Shown: positions 27,796-37,388, counted from the first letter of the stretch. The stretch is DNA of 64,000 nucleotides from UBA4660 sp034408895 (GCA_034408895.1 JAWXCI010000045.1:1-64000); one strand, 5' to 3'. Numbers and translations: made by a program. Notes: a model not told the origin generated them from the sequence alone.

Positions 27796-28074
27796 TCAGT
27801 TTTCCTTCCTGGAAGTTTCAGTTTTGCTTCCTGAAGAATAGGTGGTAGTGCCGGAAGTTTTCAGCGAATCTGAAACGGCTGATTCAACCAAAAAAAGATT
27901 GAAGAAAGAAAAGTACCCGCTTGAAAGACTGAAAGATGTTTCTGGTTTACTAATCGTGGTTGTACTTGTTTTGTCTTTCTTTGGATCTCCTGGTGATGGT
28001 AGGAATTTATTGGATGCTGCGGCTGAAGCCGCGGTGAGCACCAACACTAAAATTGCAGATATGGGTTTTTTCAT
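27796..28074 (-). CDS. small secreted Ser/Thr-rich protein (92 aa)
   Basis: It starts with a good signal peptide (MKKPISAILVLVLTAASAAA). After that it is low in structure and rich in Ser, Thr and Lys (KDKTSTTTISKPETSFS, TTTYSSGSKTETSRK), with a short hydrophobic patch GYFSFFNLFLV. No family recognised. It is divergent from the rhomboid gene (46 bp apart) and in line with the ABC-F gene downstream. Confidence 0.5.
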   Translation of the reverse strand: MKKPISAILVLVLTAASAAASNKFLPSPGDPKKDKTSTTTISKPETSFSLSSGYFSFFNLFLVESAVSDSLKTSGTTTYSSGSKTETSRKEN

Positions 28075-28120
28075 TTTGAGGATTGAATGAATCGGCCGAA
28101 ATTTACTTGGACACTACAGT

Positions 28121-28837
28121 ATGAATAATGAATTAACACAAATTAGCGGCAAGATTATCTCCGAAAAGCAAAAGGCATTGGACGCCTTGATGATGACTGG
28201 TTTCTTTCTCCTCCTCTGCTGGTCGGCATTTGTGTTTGATGAGTATCTAGACTTTTCGCTAAAACAATACGGCTTGAGGCCGCGCTCTGTGGATGGGCTA
28301 ATTGGTATAGTGAGCATGCACTTCCTGCATAGTGACCTTAAACACATCTGGCAAAACACTATGGCTTTTCTTGTACTCAACACTATGTTGTTCTACTTCT
28401 ATCGCACCATTTCTTTAAAAGTCTTCCTTTGGTTGCTTTTTCTTCCAGGTATGATTTTATGGTTGTGGGCACGCCCCGATAATCACATTGGTGCGAGTAT
28501 GATTATATACGGAATTGCAGCGTTTTTATTCACCGGTGGCGTAGTGCGCTGGGACATGCAACTGATGCGTGTCTCTCTTGTTGTTGCTCTATTTTATGGC
28601 AGCCTTGTGTGGTATCTCTTCCCTGTAGAGGAGCGCATTTCGTGGGAAGGACATCTGTCCGGTGCTGTAGTGGGGGCAGCGCTCGCAGCCATCTATCGCA
28701 AGCAAGGCCCGCAGCGAAAACAATTTGCCTGGGAAAATGAACCGGATGAACCCGATGAAAATTCAGAACCAGGAAATTCTACTGACAGTTCTGAAGGAAT
28801 AGTGGAAGTAAAATACCACTACCGCGAGAGAATTTGA
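28121..28837 (+). CDS. rhomboid-family intramembrane serine protease
   Basis: 238 residues with six or so membrane helices. The catalytic dyad is present: Ser126 in the GxSx motif HIGASMIIYG, and His178 in SWEGHLSGAVVGA. The oxyanion helper Asn79 and His75 are in HSDLKHIWQNTMAF. The C-terminal 40 residues are acidic, soluble and cytoplasmic (ENEPDEPDENSEPGN). It cleaves membrane proteins inside the bilayer; substrates are unknown. Confidence 0.92.
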   Translation: MNNELTQISGKIISEKQKALDALMMTGFFLLLCWSAFVFDEYLDFSLKQYGLRPRSVDGLIGIVSMHFLHSDLKHIWQNTMAFLVLNTMLFYFYRTISLKVFLWLLFLPGMILWLWARPDNHIGASMIIYGIAAFLFTGGVVRWDMQLMRVSLVVALFYGSLVWYLFPVEERISWEGHLSGAVVGAALAAIYRKQGPQRKQFAWENEPDEPDENSEPGNSTDSSEGIVEVKYHYRERI

Positions 28838-28901
28838 AAGATGATTTGATATTTTTCAATACCGGTAGCCTATCATGATCCTATGTCTCAAAATTGTGAA
28901 A

Positions 28902-30023
28902 TTACCCATTCAACATCACTGGCATCACCAGCATCAATACATCTTCTGCCGAGTCTTTGTTTTCGGCAGGAGTTAGGATACCAGCGCGATTGGGCATACT
29001 CATTTCAATCTGGATACTTTCACTTTCAAGATTGGAAAGCATATCGCCAAGAAATTTGGAATTGAAACCAATTTCCATATCCTCTCCAGCATAAGTACAG
29101 TTCAATCTTTCGTTTGCCTCGTTGGCAAAATCAAGATCCTCCGCAGAAAGATGCAGTTCGCTGCCGCCAAGTTTCAGGCGCACTTGGTGGGTGGTCTTGT
29201 TGGCGAAAATGGAAACGCGTCTTATTGAGTTGAGGATATCCGTCCGGTCAATGGTGAGTTTGTTCGGATTTTCTTTTGGAATCACCGCCTCGTAGTTCGG
29301 GTACTTACCTTCAATGAGGCGGCACATAAGAACCTGATTGTCGAAAGAGAATTGTGCGTTGTTTTCAGTATATTCAATTTTCACAGGTGTGTCAATGGAA
29401 GAAAGAGCCTGGCGCAGCAGGTTGAGAGGTTTTTTCGGAACGATGAATGACGCTGGAGAATCAGAACCTACATCGGTGCGGGTATAACGCACCAATTTGT
29501 GTGCATCGGTCGCTACCAGACGCAGGCTGTTTTCCTGAATTTCAAAGTATACCCCACTCATTACCGGGCGCATGTCATCGCTGCCTGTGGCAAAAAGTGT
29601 TTTGTTGATGGCTTTGGCCAAAACAGTGCTGCCAATGGTAAGTGATTTGGGTTCCTCAAGCGCAGGCACACGAGGAAAATCTTCACCGTTGGCACCTGTC
29701 AGTTTGTACTTGCCGTAGTCCGAAGAAATTTCAATACCCAGCATTTTGTTGTCAATGTTAAACGTGAGGGGTTGCTCAGGGAGGTTCTTTAGAATGTCGA
29801 GAAGGAGTTTGGCCGGAATGGCAATCATGCCTTCGTCTTTTGCCTCTACGGCCATGTGCGTGGTCATGGCGGTTTCCAGGTCACTGGCACTAATGGTCAT
29901 CTCCTTTTTCTTAATCTCCAAAAGAAAATTGTCAAGGATGGGCAGCGTGTTGCTGGCATTTAGTACACCCCCCAGCAATTGAAGTTGCTTGTGAAGGGCA
30001 GTGCTGGTAACAATGAATTTCAT
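28902..30023 (-). CDS. dnaN: DNA polymerase III beta subunit (sliding clamp)
   Basis: 373 residues of the normal clamp length, in three similar domains. The start MKFIVTSTALHKQLQLLGGV and the motifs TIGSTVLAKAINKTLFATGSDDMRP and FIVPKKPLNLLRQAL are typical. The C-terminus ends in VLMLVMPVMLNG, matching the M-P-M/V-x-x end of clamps. It is not next to dnaA here. Confidence 0.97.
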   Translation of the reverse strand: MKFIVTSTALHKQLQLLGGVLNASNTLPILDNFLLEIKKKEMTISASDLETAMTTHMAVEAKDEGMIAIPAKLLLDILKNLPEQPLTFNIDNKMLGIEISSDYGKYKLTGANGEDFPRVPALEEPKSLTIGSTVLAKAINKTLFATGSDDMRPVMSGVYFEIQENSLRLVATDAHKLVRYTRTDVGSDSPASFIVPKKPLNLLRQALSSIDTPVKIEYTENNAQFSFDNQVLMCRLIEGKYPNYEAVIPKENPNKLTIDRTDILNSIRRVSIFANKTTHQVRLKLGGSELHLSAEDLDFANEANERLNCTYAGEDMEIGFNSKFLGDMLSNLESESIQIEMSMPNRAGILTPAENKDSAEDVLMLVMPVMLNG

Positions 30024-30174
30024 CAGAAGGGGTTTGAATTAATGGGCGGCAAACCTAATTGAATTTTTGAGACAGGATTGGGAGTGTTGAAAAGTGGCAG
30101 CGGACCGAATCACCCTTGATTTGCTCAGAAACTTATCACACAAAATTTTCCGCGCAACCCTAACTGGGTTTCCT

Positions 30175-30182
30175 TAGTTTTG
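30175..30182 (+). promoter_or_regulatory. possible Bacteroidota -7 promoter element
   Basis: TAGTTTTG matches the TAnnTTTG consensus of the phylum's primary sigma factor. It lies 27 bases before the ATG at 30209. A good TTTG -33 partner is not evident, so this is only a candidate. Confidence 0.3.
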
Positions 30183-30208
30183 ACTCCAAACCAAAATACA
30201 TTCATACA

Positions 30209-30568
30209 ATGAAAACATTACGCATATTCCTGACCCTGACTGTGATGTTCACAGGCCTGTCAGTTTTTTCACAAAACATTATTACTGAAAATGAAGTTCA
30301 TGTGGTTATCACTGGCGAAACCAGCCGTGAGGACCTTTCACAACTTCGTGCACAACTCCATGCTGTGGGCGTTGACTTCCAGTACACACCCACTTTCAAC
30401 AGCGACCGCATGTTGATGGGTATCGAAGCAAAAGTTATCTTGGGTGAAAGCAACGGCACCGGAACCAACGCCATGCTCAGTGCGCCAGGAGAATACATTT
30501 CATTTAAACTCAGCAAACAAGAGGGCAGTCCGTTTGTCCTTGATTGCATCGGGAAATGTGAAGAATAA
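30209..30568 (+). CDS. small secreted protein of unknown function (119 aa)
   Basis: A signal peptide ends at GLSVFSQ. The mature 95 residues contain a beta-alpha-beta-like arrangement (VHVVITGETSREDLSQLRAQ, then VGVDFQYTPTFNSDRMLMGIEAKV) and end with two cysteines (LDCIGKCEE). The pattern resembles a small ferredoxin-like periplasmic domain, like the sensor parts of some M56/BlaR-associated proteins, but that is a guess. It is a single gene with its own terminator. Confidence 0.7.
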   Translation: MKTLRIFLTLTVMFTGLSVFSQNIITENEVHVVITGETSREDLSQLRAQLHAVGVDFQYTPTFNSDRMLMGIEAKVILGESNGTGTNAMLSAPGEYISFKLSKQEGSPFVLDCIGKCEE

Positions 30569-30588
30569 GAATCCGATGATTTAATTTT

Positions 30589-30622
30589 GAAAAAGCCCGG
30601 CCCGAAAGTGTCGGGCTTTTTC
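30589..30622. terminator. bidirectional terminator
   Basis: A perfect 11-bp stem, GAAAAAGCCCG (30589-30599) with CGGGCTTTTTC (30612-30622), has a 12-base loop. It lies between convergent genes at 30209 (+) and 30641 (-) and has A/T runs on both sides, so it serves both. Confidence 0.9.
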
Positions 30623-30640
30623 GTTAAATCTTTTGTGAAA

Positions 30641-31630
30641 CTATGCAAGGCGTTGCAACAAATTAATGGAGTCAATGGCCGCACATCGGAAATGGCCTTC
30701 CGGGCAATTTCTTTTTCCATGCAAGCCGCATGAGCGACAATACAGTTGCTCATCAATTTCAATTACCATTGAGTTGTCGGAAAGCGGACCGAAACCAAAT
30801 TCTGGAATGGTAGAACAAAAAACTGCTGTTACAGGGGCATTCATTGCACTGCACATATGAAGTGGTGCGCTGTCGTTCACGTAATTCATTACTGCACGAT
30901 TCATCAAAGCTGCTGACTGAAGTAGTGAAAGTTTGCCTGCAAGATTTTCCACAGATTTGCTTGCGCAGGATGATTGTATAAGATTACAGAGTGAAGCATC
31001 TGTGGATGCACCGAGAAGAAAAATTTTCACCGCTTTGGTGCTGTTAATGAATGCAATCCATCCGCTGGCAGGATATTGTTTGGTAAACCAAACTGAGGCT
31101 GGGGAGATGGTGATAAATTCTTCAGCACAGAATTTTTCAATCGCTTGTTCATCAGTCTTGGAAGGATAAAGTTTGGGTAACTGGAAGGACGCATCTGTTA
31201 GATGCGCGACAAGTGAGAGATTTCTTTCCACTTCATGAATTCCTGCTTGTTCTTTCGAGCCAATGATATGCGGAAATTTTTTCTTGAAGAAAAATGAAAG
31301 CGGGTTCTTTTCAAAACCAATCGTCTGCCTCGCTCCGGAAAAAGTGGTAATCAATCCCGATGAAGCAAAGCGATGCAGGTTGATGACTAAATCGTATTTC
31401 CGTTTTCGAACCCGGCCAATCAAACTCAACAGATTTCGCAGTTTGCTTTCGCGCTTGTTCCAAACCAAAATGTGGTGGATCACAGGATTGTTTTCAAGCA
31501 ATGATTCATTGCCCTTTCGCACAAGAAAATCAATTTGTGCCTGGGGGAAAAATCGTTTCAACTTCTCCGGCACAGAGGTGGCGAGAATTACGTCACCGAT
31601 AAAAGCTGTTTGAATGATTAGAATTTTCAA
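30641..31630 (-). CDS. glycosyltransferase family 9 (heptosyltransferase-like)
   Basis: 329 residues. It starts MKILIIQTAFIGDVILATSVPE, the ADP-heptose transferase N-terminal motif (D-x-x-L/T), and later has NYVNDSAPLHMCSAMNAPV, the sugar-nucleotide-binding motif of GT9. A cysteine-rich segment near the C-terminus (YCRSCGLHGKRNCPEGHFRC) matches GT9 enzymes of Bacteroidota. It probably builds the lipopolysaccharide core on the inner face of the cytoplasmic membrane. It follows dapD by 12 bp in the same direction. Confidence 0.9.
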   Translation of the reverse strand: MKILIIQTAFIGDVILATSVPEKLKRFFPQAQIDFLVRKGNESLLENNPVIHHILVWNKRESKLRNLLSLIGRVRKRKYDLVINLHRFASSGLITTFSGARQTIGFEKNPLSFFFKKKFPHIIGSKEQAGIHEVERNLSLVAHLTDASFQLPKLYPSKTDEQAIEKFCAEEFITISPASVWFTKQYPASGWIAFINSTKAVKIFLLGASTDASLCNLIQSSCASKSVENLAGKLSLLQSAALMNRAVMNYVNDSAPLHMCSAMNAPVTAVFCSTIPEFGFGPLSDNSMVIEIDEQLYCRSCGLHGKRNCPEGHFRCAAIDSINLLQRLA

Positions 31631-31642
31631 TCTGCAATAGAA

Positions 31643-32467
31643 TTAAACGGCAACTCCATAGTCCCGCAGAGCATCATTGAGAGATGTTTTCAAATCGGTA
31701 CTCGGTTTTCGTTTACCTATGATGAGCGCACAGTTCACGTTGTATTCACCCGCAGCAAATTTTTTGGAATAGCTGCCGGGAATTACCACACTTCTTTCCG
31801 GCACTTCGCCTTGGTAAGTCACCGGATCGGTACCCGACACATCAATGATTTTTGTGCTTTGTGTAAGCACCACGTTTGCACCCAACACAGCTTCTTTTTT
31901 AACACGAACACCTTCCACCACAATGCATCTTGAACCAATAAAACTTCCATCTTCGATGATGACGGGTGCAGCCTGAACAGGTTCTAGCACTCCACCAATT
32001 CCCACACCTCCACTCAGGTGAACATTTTTTCCAATCTGTGCACAACTCCCCACTGTTGCCCACGTGTCCACCATTGTTCCACTGTCCACATAAGCACCTA
32101 TGTTTACATAAGATGGCATCATGATTACACCTTTGGCAAGGTAAGCACCGTATCGCGCAATGGCATGTGGCACTACGCGCACACCAAGCGCTGCATAGTT
32201 GCGTTTCAATTCCATTTTATCATGAAATTCCATTGGCCCTGCTTCCATCACTTTCATTTGTTGAATGGGGAAGTACAGGATAATTGCTTTCTTGATCCAG
32301 TCATTCACCAACCATGTTCCATCTGATTGTGGTGATGCCACGCGCAGTCTTCCCTTGTCCATTTCCTCAATTAACCAACGAATGCAGTCCTGAACAGGAT
32401 TTTGTTTGAGCAATTCCCTGTCATTCCATGCATCATCAATGATTTTCTTCGCTTCATCCAAATTCAT
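31643..32467 (-). CDS. dapD: tetrahydrodipicolinate N-succinyltransferase
   Basis: It transfers a succinyl group from succinyl-CoA to tetrahydrodipicolinate in the lysine/diaminopimelate pathway. The left-handed beta-helix hexapeptides are clear (MMPSYVNIGAYVDSGTMVD, then GKNVHLSGGVGIGG), and the end KTSLNDALRDYGVAV is standard. The Met at 32467 (MNLDEAKKIIDDAWND) gives 274 residues, the usual length. The upstream in-frame ATG at 32515 would run into the divergent ruvX start and is rejected. Confidence 0.96.
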   Translation of the reverse strand: MNLDEAKKIIDDAWNDRELLKQNPVQDCIRWLIEEMDKGRLRVASPQSDGTWLVNDWIKKAIILYFPIQQMKVMEAGPMEFHDKMELKRNYAALGVRVVPHAIARYGAYLAKGVIMMPSYVNIGAYVDSGTMVDTWATVGSCAQIGKNVHLSGGVGIGGVLEPVQAAPVIIEDGSFIGSRCIVVEGVRVKKEAVLGANVVLTQSTKIIDVSGTDPVTYQGEVPERSVVIPGSYSKKFAAGEYNVNCALIIGKRKPSTDLKTSLNDALRDYGVAV

Positions 32468-32513
32468 TTCATCAAATTTGGCCAAAAATAGAGGAGCATC
32501 AAAACGACCAACC

Positions 32514-32927
32514 ATGTCGAAAATTCTTGCAATAGACTACGGACAGAAACGTACAGGAGTGGCCATTACTGACGAATTGCAAATAATCGCAAGTCCACTT
32601 GAGACCGTGCCTACACAGGAATTTTTTTGTTACCTGGAAAAACTTTTGCAAAAAGAAAAAATAGAAACTATTGTAGTTGGATTGCCCCTCCGGTTGAATG
32701 GCGAAGAATCAGCCACTACTCAACTTGTTAGGGATTTTACTGCACAGATCAGGAAAAAATTTCCCGCACTGCACATTGAAATGATAGACGAAGCCTTCAC
32801 GAGCAAACTCGCTGCCCGTGCTTTGGTGGAAGGCGGAATGAAGAAGAAGGACAGGCAGAAAAAAGAAAACCTCGATAAGGTGAGTGCGGCTATTATTCTT
32901 CAATCGTACCTGCAATTGCACGGCTAA
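32514..32927 (+). CDS. ruvX: Holliday-junction resolvase-like protein RuvX/YqgF
   Basis: 137 residues from the ATG at 32514 (MSKILAIDYGQKRTGVAITD). The RNase H-like fold residues are present: Asp in AIDYG, VVGLPLRLNG, Glu in MIDEAFTS (usually DERFTS) and Asp in NLDKVSAAIIL. Family members process the 5' end of pre-16S rRNA and may resolve junctions. The longer frame opening at 32406 is antisense to dapD and rejected. It is divergent from dapD with a 46-bp spacer. Confidence 0.95.
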   Translation: MSKILAIDYGQKRTGVAITDELQIIASPLETVPTQEFFCYLEKLLQKEKIETIVVGLPLRLNGEESATTQLVRDFTAQIRKKFPALHIEMIDEAFTSKLAARALVEGGMKKKDRQKKENLDKVSAAIILQSYLQLHG

Positions 32928-34505
32928 TCATCCCTGCATGATCACATGGAATTCATTTTGTGTGGGGTCGAAAGCTTCAAGAAGTACATCAATCAGGTTT
33001 TCATTCCATACGGATTGATGCTGGAAAAAATTGTCGTGACGTTCCTGTAGCTCACCTTCGGGAAAAAGTTCGTCATACAATTTTTCAAACTGCGAAATAA
33101 CTGTTTCCTGTTTAGATTTTGCTGCCTTGAAAATTCTTTTCTCGAGTGATTCGAGCGCGTTCAATTGTTTTTGTTTTTCCGCGTTCACAGCACCTTCAAG
33201 GGTTGGGTCAATTTCTTTCGCCTTAATTGAAATGTTGTTGAACGACTCTTCCATAGATTTTCTTTCATCATCTAGGTTGAATCCAACTTCGCGCTGTACC
33301 ATTTTTTTTATCACTTCATCTTTGGGGAGGAATAAGTCTGAAATTTCCAATCCGAATTTCCGAAGCCGCGCAATTTGTTTTTCGTTGAGAAGCATTGCCA
33401 TATCTCGAAGAACGAGAACCGGAAAAAAGGTTTTGTGGTTTTCGAAATTTCGCTTGCACTGTAACCAGTAGGCAATTTCACCAGGCCCACCTATGTAAGC
33501 AATGTCGGGAAGAATGGTTTCCTGAAAAAGCGGGCGCATCAGCACGTTAGGGCTGAAACGCTCTGGGTGGTTTTCCACTTCTTCCAGCACTTCTCCCATG
33601 GTGAAATGAATTGGAGTATCCAGGACATCAAACCGATCGCCTTTGCGTACTATGCGTGAGCGGATATTTTCTTTCAAGTAGAAGAGATTGACCTCACGCG
33701 GGTTCACCTGAATTTCATAGCCCAGCGATTTCAGTTCATCATTGCTCTCGTTCACGCTTCTGAATGTGTCACCATTCTGCAGTTCATTTTTTATGACGGC
33801 TGAAAACTCTCTCTTCAGTTCTGGTCTGTCAGCATCCAGTATAACCAGACCATATTCACCAAAAAGTGCGTTCACTAACCGTTGTGTTGCATCAACCAGC
33901 GTGAAATGCGGGGAATAAGCGTTTCGGACAGTTTCAGTTTTGACCAAAGTATCACTCCTTCCTTCGAAAAATCCAATAAATTCCTTCAATACTGATTCAA
34001 AATTATCTAGAGGAAATTTCCCAACAGCACCTCGCACATCGCTTTTCCATTCCAGTTTTTTTCCGAAAAGATGAATGTGGTTTACCTCCGCAAAGTCATG
34101 ATCCTCGCTGGCCAACCAATAAACCGGAACAAAATTGCATTCGGGAAATTGATGTTTCAATTTCCTGCAAAGAGCTATGCAGGAAACAATCTTAAACACA
34201 AAATACAGTGGCCCTGTGAATATGCATAACTGATGCCCGGTGGTTACGGTAAAGGTGTTTTCGGAACGAAGCAATTCAATATTCTGTTTTGTCGCCTCCG
34301 TCCATATTTCTTTCTGCAACAGATATTCAACAAGCACTTTTCTATTGACGGGAAATTTTTTCCGTTCAGCTATGGCTTGAGAAAAGCCTTTATAGGAAAC
34401 AGGAAAAGAAATGAATGAAGCTAGACTTTTTTCGCCACTGACATAGTCGCTAACAAGGCGTGACTGAAATTGGGATTCCCTCAAAAAAAAATTGGCTACA
34501 CGCAT
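32928..34505 (-). CDS. bshC: bacillithiol biosynthesis cysteine-adding enzyme BshC
   Basis: The last step of bacillithiol synthesis: it joins cysteine to glucosaminyl-malate. The 525 residues from the Met at 34505 (MRVANFFLRESQFQSRLVS) fit the family length. The Rossmann-like core has TTGHQLCIFTGPLYFVFKI, PVYWLASEDHDFAEVNHIHLF and the IAYIGGPGEIAYWLQ motif; a C-terminal coiled coil (about residues 430-490) is visible. A start at 34526 adds seven residues and is possible. No bshA or bshB is seen in the window. The downstream end abuts the stop of ruvX. Confidence 0.93.
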   Translation of the reverse strand: MRVANFFLRESQFQSRLVSDYVSGEKSLASFISFPVSYKGFSQAIAERKKFPVNRKVLVEYLLQKEIWTEATKQNIELLRSENTFTVTTGHQLCIFTGPLYFVFKIVSCIALCRKLKHQFPECNFVPVYWLASEDHDFAEVNHIHLFGKKLEWKSDVRGAVGKFPLDNFESVLKEFIGFFEGRSDTLVKTETVRNAYSPHFTLVDATQRLVNALFGEYGLVILDADRPELKREFSAVIKNELQNGDTFRSVNESNDELKSLGYEIQVNPREVNLFYLKENIRSRIVRKGDRFDVLDTPIHFTMGEVLEEVENHPERFSPNVLMRPLFQETILPDIAYIGGPGEIAYWLQCKRNFENHKTFFPVLVLRDMAMLLNEKQIARLRKFGLEISDLFLPKDEVIKKMVQREVGFNLDDERKSMEESFNNISIKAKEIDPTLEGAVNAEKQKQLNALESLEKRIFKAAKSKQETVISQFEKLYDELFPEGELQERHDNFFQHQSVWNENLIDVLLEAFDPTQNEFHVIMQG

Positions 34506-34553
34506 AGTATTTGCGAATGTAGCCAACCGGATTTGCTTTAAATATTCAGAGGT

Positions 34554-35609
34554 CTAACGAACAAGATTCACTACACCCCTTATTTCTTTTCTTACCAGCT
34601 CGTGTTGCTCGTCTGTGGTGATGTAGCTCACTTCCCAAACAAATGCACCATTCTCACAGCGTTTAGCGTTGGCCGTTCCATTCCAGCCCTTGCTCTCATC
34701 TGCTGTGAAGAATAGTAGTTCGCCCCACCGAGAGTAAATAGAGAATTCATATTCTTTAATCATCCATGTTATTGGCTGAAACTCGTCATTGTTACCGTCA
34801 TCGTTTGGTGTAAATGTGTTGGGGACGAAGAAATGTTCGGGATCTTGCGGCTGAATAACTCCAGGTTCACTATTTCCGACATGTCCGCCCTTATCTGGGT
34901 CCTGGTGGGAGGGATCGTAATTGGCTGGAACCTCTTCGATAAAGAAGTCGTCCAGAAAATAGTAAGCAAATTGCGGATGGTCGCCTTCCTTCAGAATAAT
35001 TTCCTTATCGGAATCATCGCCAAACAGTCCGAAAGTCATGAACTGGTAATTTTGATCGGCATGGAAAATCATATTCACATGCACCCAATCGCGTGAGAAT
35101 AAAACAGTGTCAATGGAAAATTGAGGAGTTACCATTAATGGGAATTGCGCTGTTTGAACCGGTTGGCTGGTGGAAAAATAAAGTCCAAGGTCTGAACACG
35201 CCAAGCCACCATTTGAAAGAGGGGTCCAGTATCCGTTGGTGATCTTAAATCCAAGAAGGTAATCTTTTCCTTCTTCCATGGGTTGGTCAAAAACCGCAGT
35301 TACATATTCCCGAATGTTAGAAAACATTGTGCCTGCTGCAATAAGTCCCATCACCGCATCACCATCATAAGAATCAACCAATGCGACCGGAGTTTCCGGT
35401 AGGTCAGCCACGGCACTGCCCAGGTAGTGAAAATAATCGGGTGATGCAATCATGCTCCCCGCATTATTCCACCCATCAACCACCTGCCACTGGCCGGTAT
35501 TGCTAGGAAATGCTGAGCAAATCTCGAAACTGGAATTTACCAGTTGTGTCCAGCTTGAAGAAGACAACATGGTTGCCAGAATAAAAGTTGCTAATCGAGA
35601 GGTTTGCAT
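34554..35609 (-). CDS. secreted protein with type B T9SS (gliding-motility) sorting domain
   Basis: 351 residues. The signal peptide is followed by a jellyroll-like N-terminal domain with NSSFEICSAFPSNTGQWQVV and DGWNNAG. Such domains in 'T9SS type B' proteins are often carbohydrate- or surface-binding. The last 90 residues are the CHU_C/gliding motility-associated domain: FVPNTFTPNDDGNNDEFQP, then FSIYSRWGELLFFT and GWNGT. Type B domains direct secretion through the T9SS to the cell surface. The gene is flanked by bshC and an envelope protein on the same strand but does not look co-transcribed. Confidence 0.88.
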   Translation of the reverse strand: MQTSRLATFILATMLSSSSWTQLVNSSFEICSAFPSNTGQWQVVDGWNNAGSMIASPDYFHYLGSAVADLPETPVALVDSYDGDAVMGLIAAGTMFSNIREYVTAVFDQPMEEGKDYLLGFKITNGYWTPLSNGGLACSDLGLYFSTSQPVQTAQFPLMVTPQFSIDTVLFSRDWVHVNMIFHADQNYQFMTFGLFGDDSDKEIILKEGDHPQFAYYFLDDFFIEEVPANYDPSHQDPDKGGHVGNSEPGVIQPQDPEHFFVPNTFTPNDDGNNDEFQPITWMIKEYEFSIYSRWGELLFFTADESKGWNGTANAKRCENGAFVWEVSYITTDEQHELVRKEIRGVVNLVR

Positions 35610-35716
35610 CGTTTTAAAAAGTTGCGCTAAAATAGGGTCAACGGCTTTTCGCTCAACAATTTGTGATAGAAATAATTGCTATTTGTGAACAAGATGGGCT
35701 TCTTGAAGTTCCGGGT

Positions 35717-36721
35717 TTATTTAGCTGGCTTTCCAAATGTATATCTAATTGCAGCCTCCACTGACAAATGTTGACTGTTGATGCTGTAAACCGTTGCATT
35801 GTTTATAGCGCCTAACGGAACAAAAAGATTCAGGCCAAGGGCAAACAAAAGGTTATGGTCATTGCCCAAATCGGCAACCCGCCAAGAGCGTCCAGCGCCA
35901 ATTTGCCCACTCAACAACAGGGGAGATATATGAAGATCTGATGACGAGACCGGTTGCCAATGGCCGTCCGAATGCACAAGCATCAAGGCGCCTCCATTCC
36001 TGGTTGTCGGGATAAAAATGTTTTGAAATGCAACTGTGCCGCCTATGGAATAATACCAGTATGCTCCGGTTTTTTTGTTGGGTAATGTATTCCATCGGAT
36101 ACCAAGTGGAACGCTGATATAACGTACAAGCAACACGTCCTTTTTCAATAGTACTTCGGTGGAATCAAGCTCAGCACCCAACGAATCGAGCACTGCAATA
36201 AAAACTTTTTCAAGTATCCCCCTTTGAGGGTTGCGGAATTGCAAAATAGAATCGTTACCTGGTTCATTCATCCCAAACGCTTTGAATGAATGACAATTTG
36301 TTCCGTAACCCATGCCCAACTGTGCGCAGAGTTTAGAGTTGAAGCGATAACAAAAACTGAGCATTGCTTCCGGTGCCCAACAGAACTTGTGCTTGTTACC
36401 GATAAAATTTTCGAGCGTTTCAAAGCCTGAAATGTTGGTGCCGGTTGTAGTGTGATAAGCGTTAAGCGAACCTGCAAAGGCAATATCACCGGCAAATTTT
36501 TTGGGCGGGGCACCACCCTTGTTTTCATCGGGCGGCCGGTGTTTTTCGAATTCTTTTTTGTTGAGTTCTTCCTTCTCTATTACCAGGTATTTTCCATCGA
36601 GTATAATGGTGTCGCAAGGTTCTAACCATGCGCGTACTAAGGTTGGCAGCAAAACAAAAAGCAACACCATCACTATGGTATTGCTTTTCGATGTTCTTGT
36701 TTTAGAGGCTGTCCAGGGCAT
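35717..36721 (-). CDS. outer-membrane beta-barrel-like protein in the sigma-factor operon
   Basis: 334 residues. After a basic leader and one hydrophobic segment (IVMVLLFVLLPTLVRAW) comes a linker rich in charge and proline (HRPPDENKGGAPPKK). About 240 residues of alternating beta strands follow (FCWAPEAMLSFCYRFNSKL, QLGMGYG, YISVPLGIRWNTL), ending AAIRYTFGKPAK, which looks like a small outer-membrane barrel. I cannot name a family. It is the third gene, 40 bp after the putative anti-sigma gene. That placement suggests an envelope sensor or target of the same circuit (inference). Confidence 0.7.
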   Translation of the reverse strand: MPWTASKTRTSKSNTIVMVLLFVLLPTLVRAWLEPCDTIILDGKYLVIEKEELNKKEFEKHRPPDENKGGAPPKKFAGDIAFAGSLNAYHTTTGTNISGFETLENFIGNKHKFCWAPEAMLSFCYRFNSKLCAQLGMGYGTNCHSFKAFGMNEPGNDSILQFRNPQRGILEKVFIAVLDSLGAELDSTEVLLKKDVLLVRYISVPLGIRWNTLPNKKTGAYWYYSIGGTVAFQNIFIPTTRNGGALMLVHSDGHWQPVSSSDLHISPLLLSGQIGAGRSWRVADLGNDHNLLFALGLNLFVPLGAINNATVYSINSQHLSVEAAIRYTFGKPAK

Positions 36722-36761
36722 TCGTTGGAATTGTCCCGGCTAATTTATGTGACGTGAAATT

Positions 36762-37388
36762 CTACTTCTTCATTACGGGCAGTGACATCACTACCTTGTC
36801 TTTTGGATCAATATGACCAAATCCTGCTTTAGCTTCAGGTTTTTGATGCGTGTGAGTAGTTGCTTCATCAACTACCGGGTTTTGAATTTCAAGATTAAGA
36901 ACAGAAGCCGGTGTTCCATTATCTGTTGTGATTACAGCAGCGGCTTCTGCTTCGGATTGATTCAACCCTTCATTCATCGGTGATGATGCTTGAGAAATTG
37001 TCCTTTTTGCATCGCACTTTAAGGTTTCCGCACAAACCGATGGATTGGTCTTTTCCGAAAAACAACACGAGTGAGTTGCCGCATTGGAAATAAGCATAAT
37101 CGGTGAGCCAATTTTCAATTCGCTTGTATTGGCATCTGCTTTCTGTGCAATGGACTTTCCATTGCTCATAGTTAAGGATGCGGTTGCAATACCCGCAGCC
37201 GCAATCAGCAGGTACCACATATTGAAACGTGTTGCATCGAATCGCATGAAATTGCTCATCCAGAGTTTGCGCCTCATTGCGGCATAAACACTTTGGGGAA
37301 CTTCGGGGGCATAGCCCTGAAAGGTGTCTTTCACCTTGCTGAAAAATCTTTCTTCTGTCATCATCTTGTTTTTGGTTTCTTTACTCAT
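36762..37388 (-). CDS. putative single-pass anti-sigma factor
   Basis: 208 residues. The N-terminal ~50 are helical and charged (TEERFFSKVKDTFQGYAPEVPQ), like sigma-binding domains. One membrane segment follows (MWYLLIAAAGIATASL), then a disordered Ser/Thr/Glu-rich periplasmic part. No standard anti-sigma zinc motif (HxxxCxxC) is present. The call rests mainly on context: its ATG overlaps the stop of the ECF sigma gene by 4 bp. The role is inferred. Confidence 0.55.
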   Translation of the reverse strand: MSKETKNKMMTEERFFSKVKDTFQGYAPEVPQSVYAAMRRKLWMSNFMRFDATRFNMWYLLIAAAGIATASLTMSNGKSIAQKADANTSELKIGSPIMLISNAATHSCCFSEKTNPSVCAETLKCDAKRTISQASSPMNEGLNQSEAEAAAVITTDNGTPASVLNLEIQNPVVDEATTHTHQKPEAKAGFGHIDPKDKVVMSLPVMKK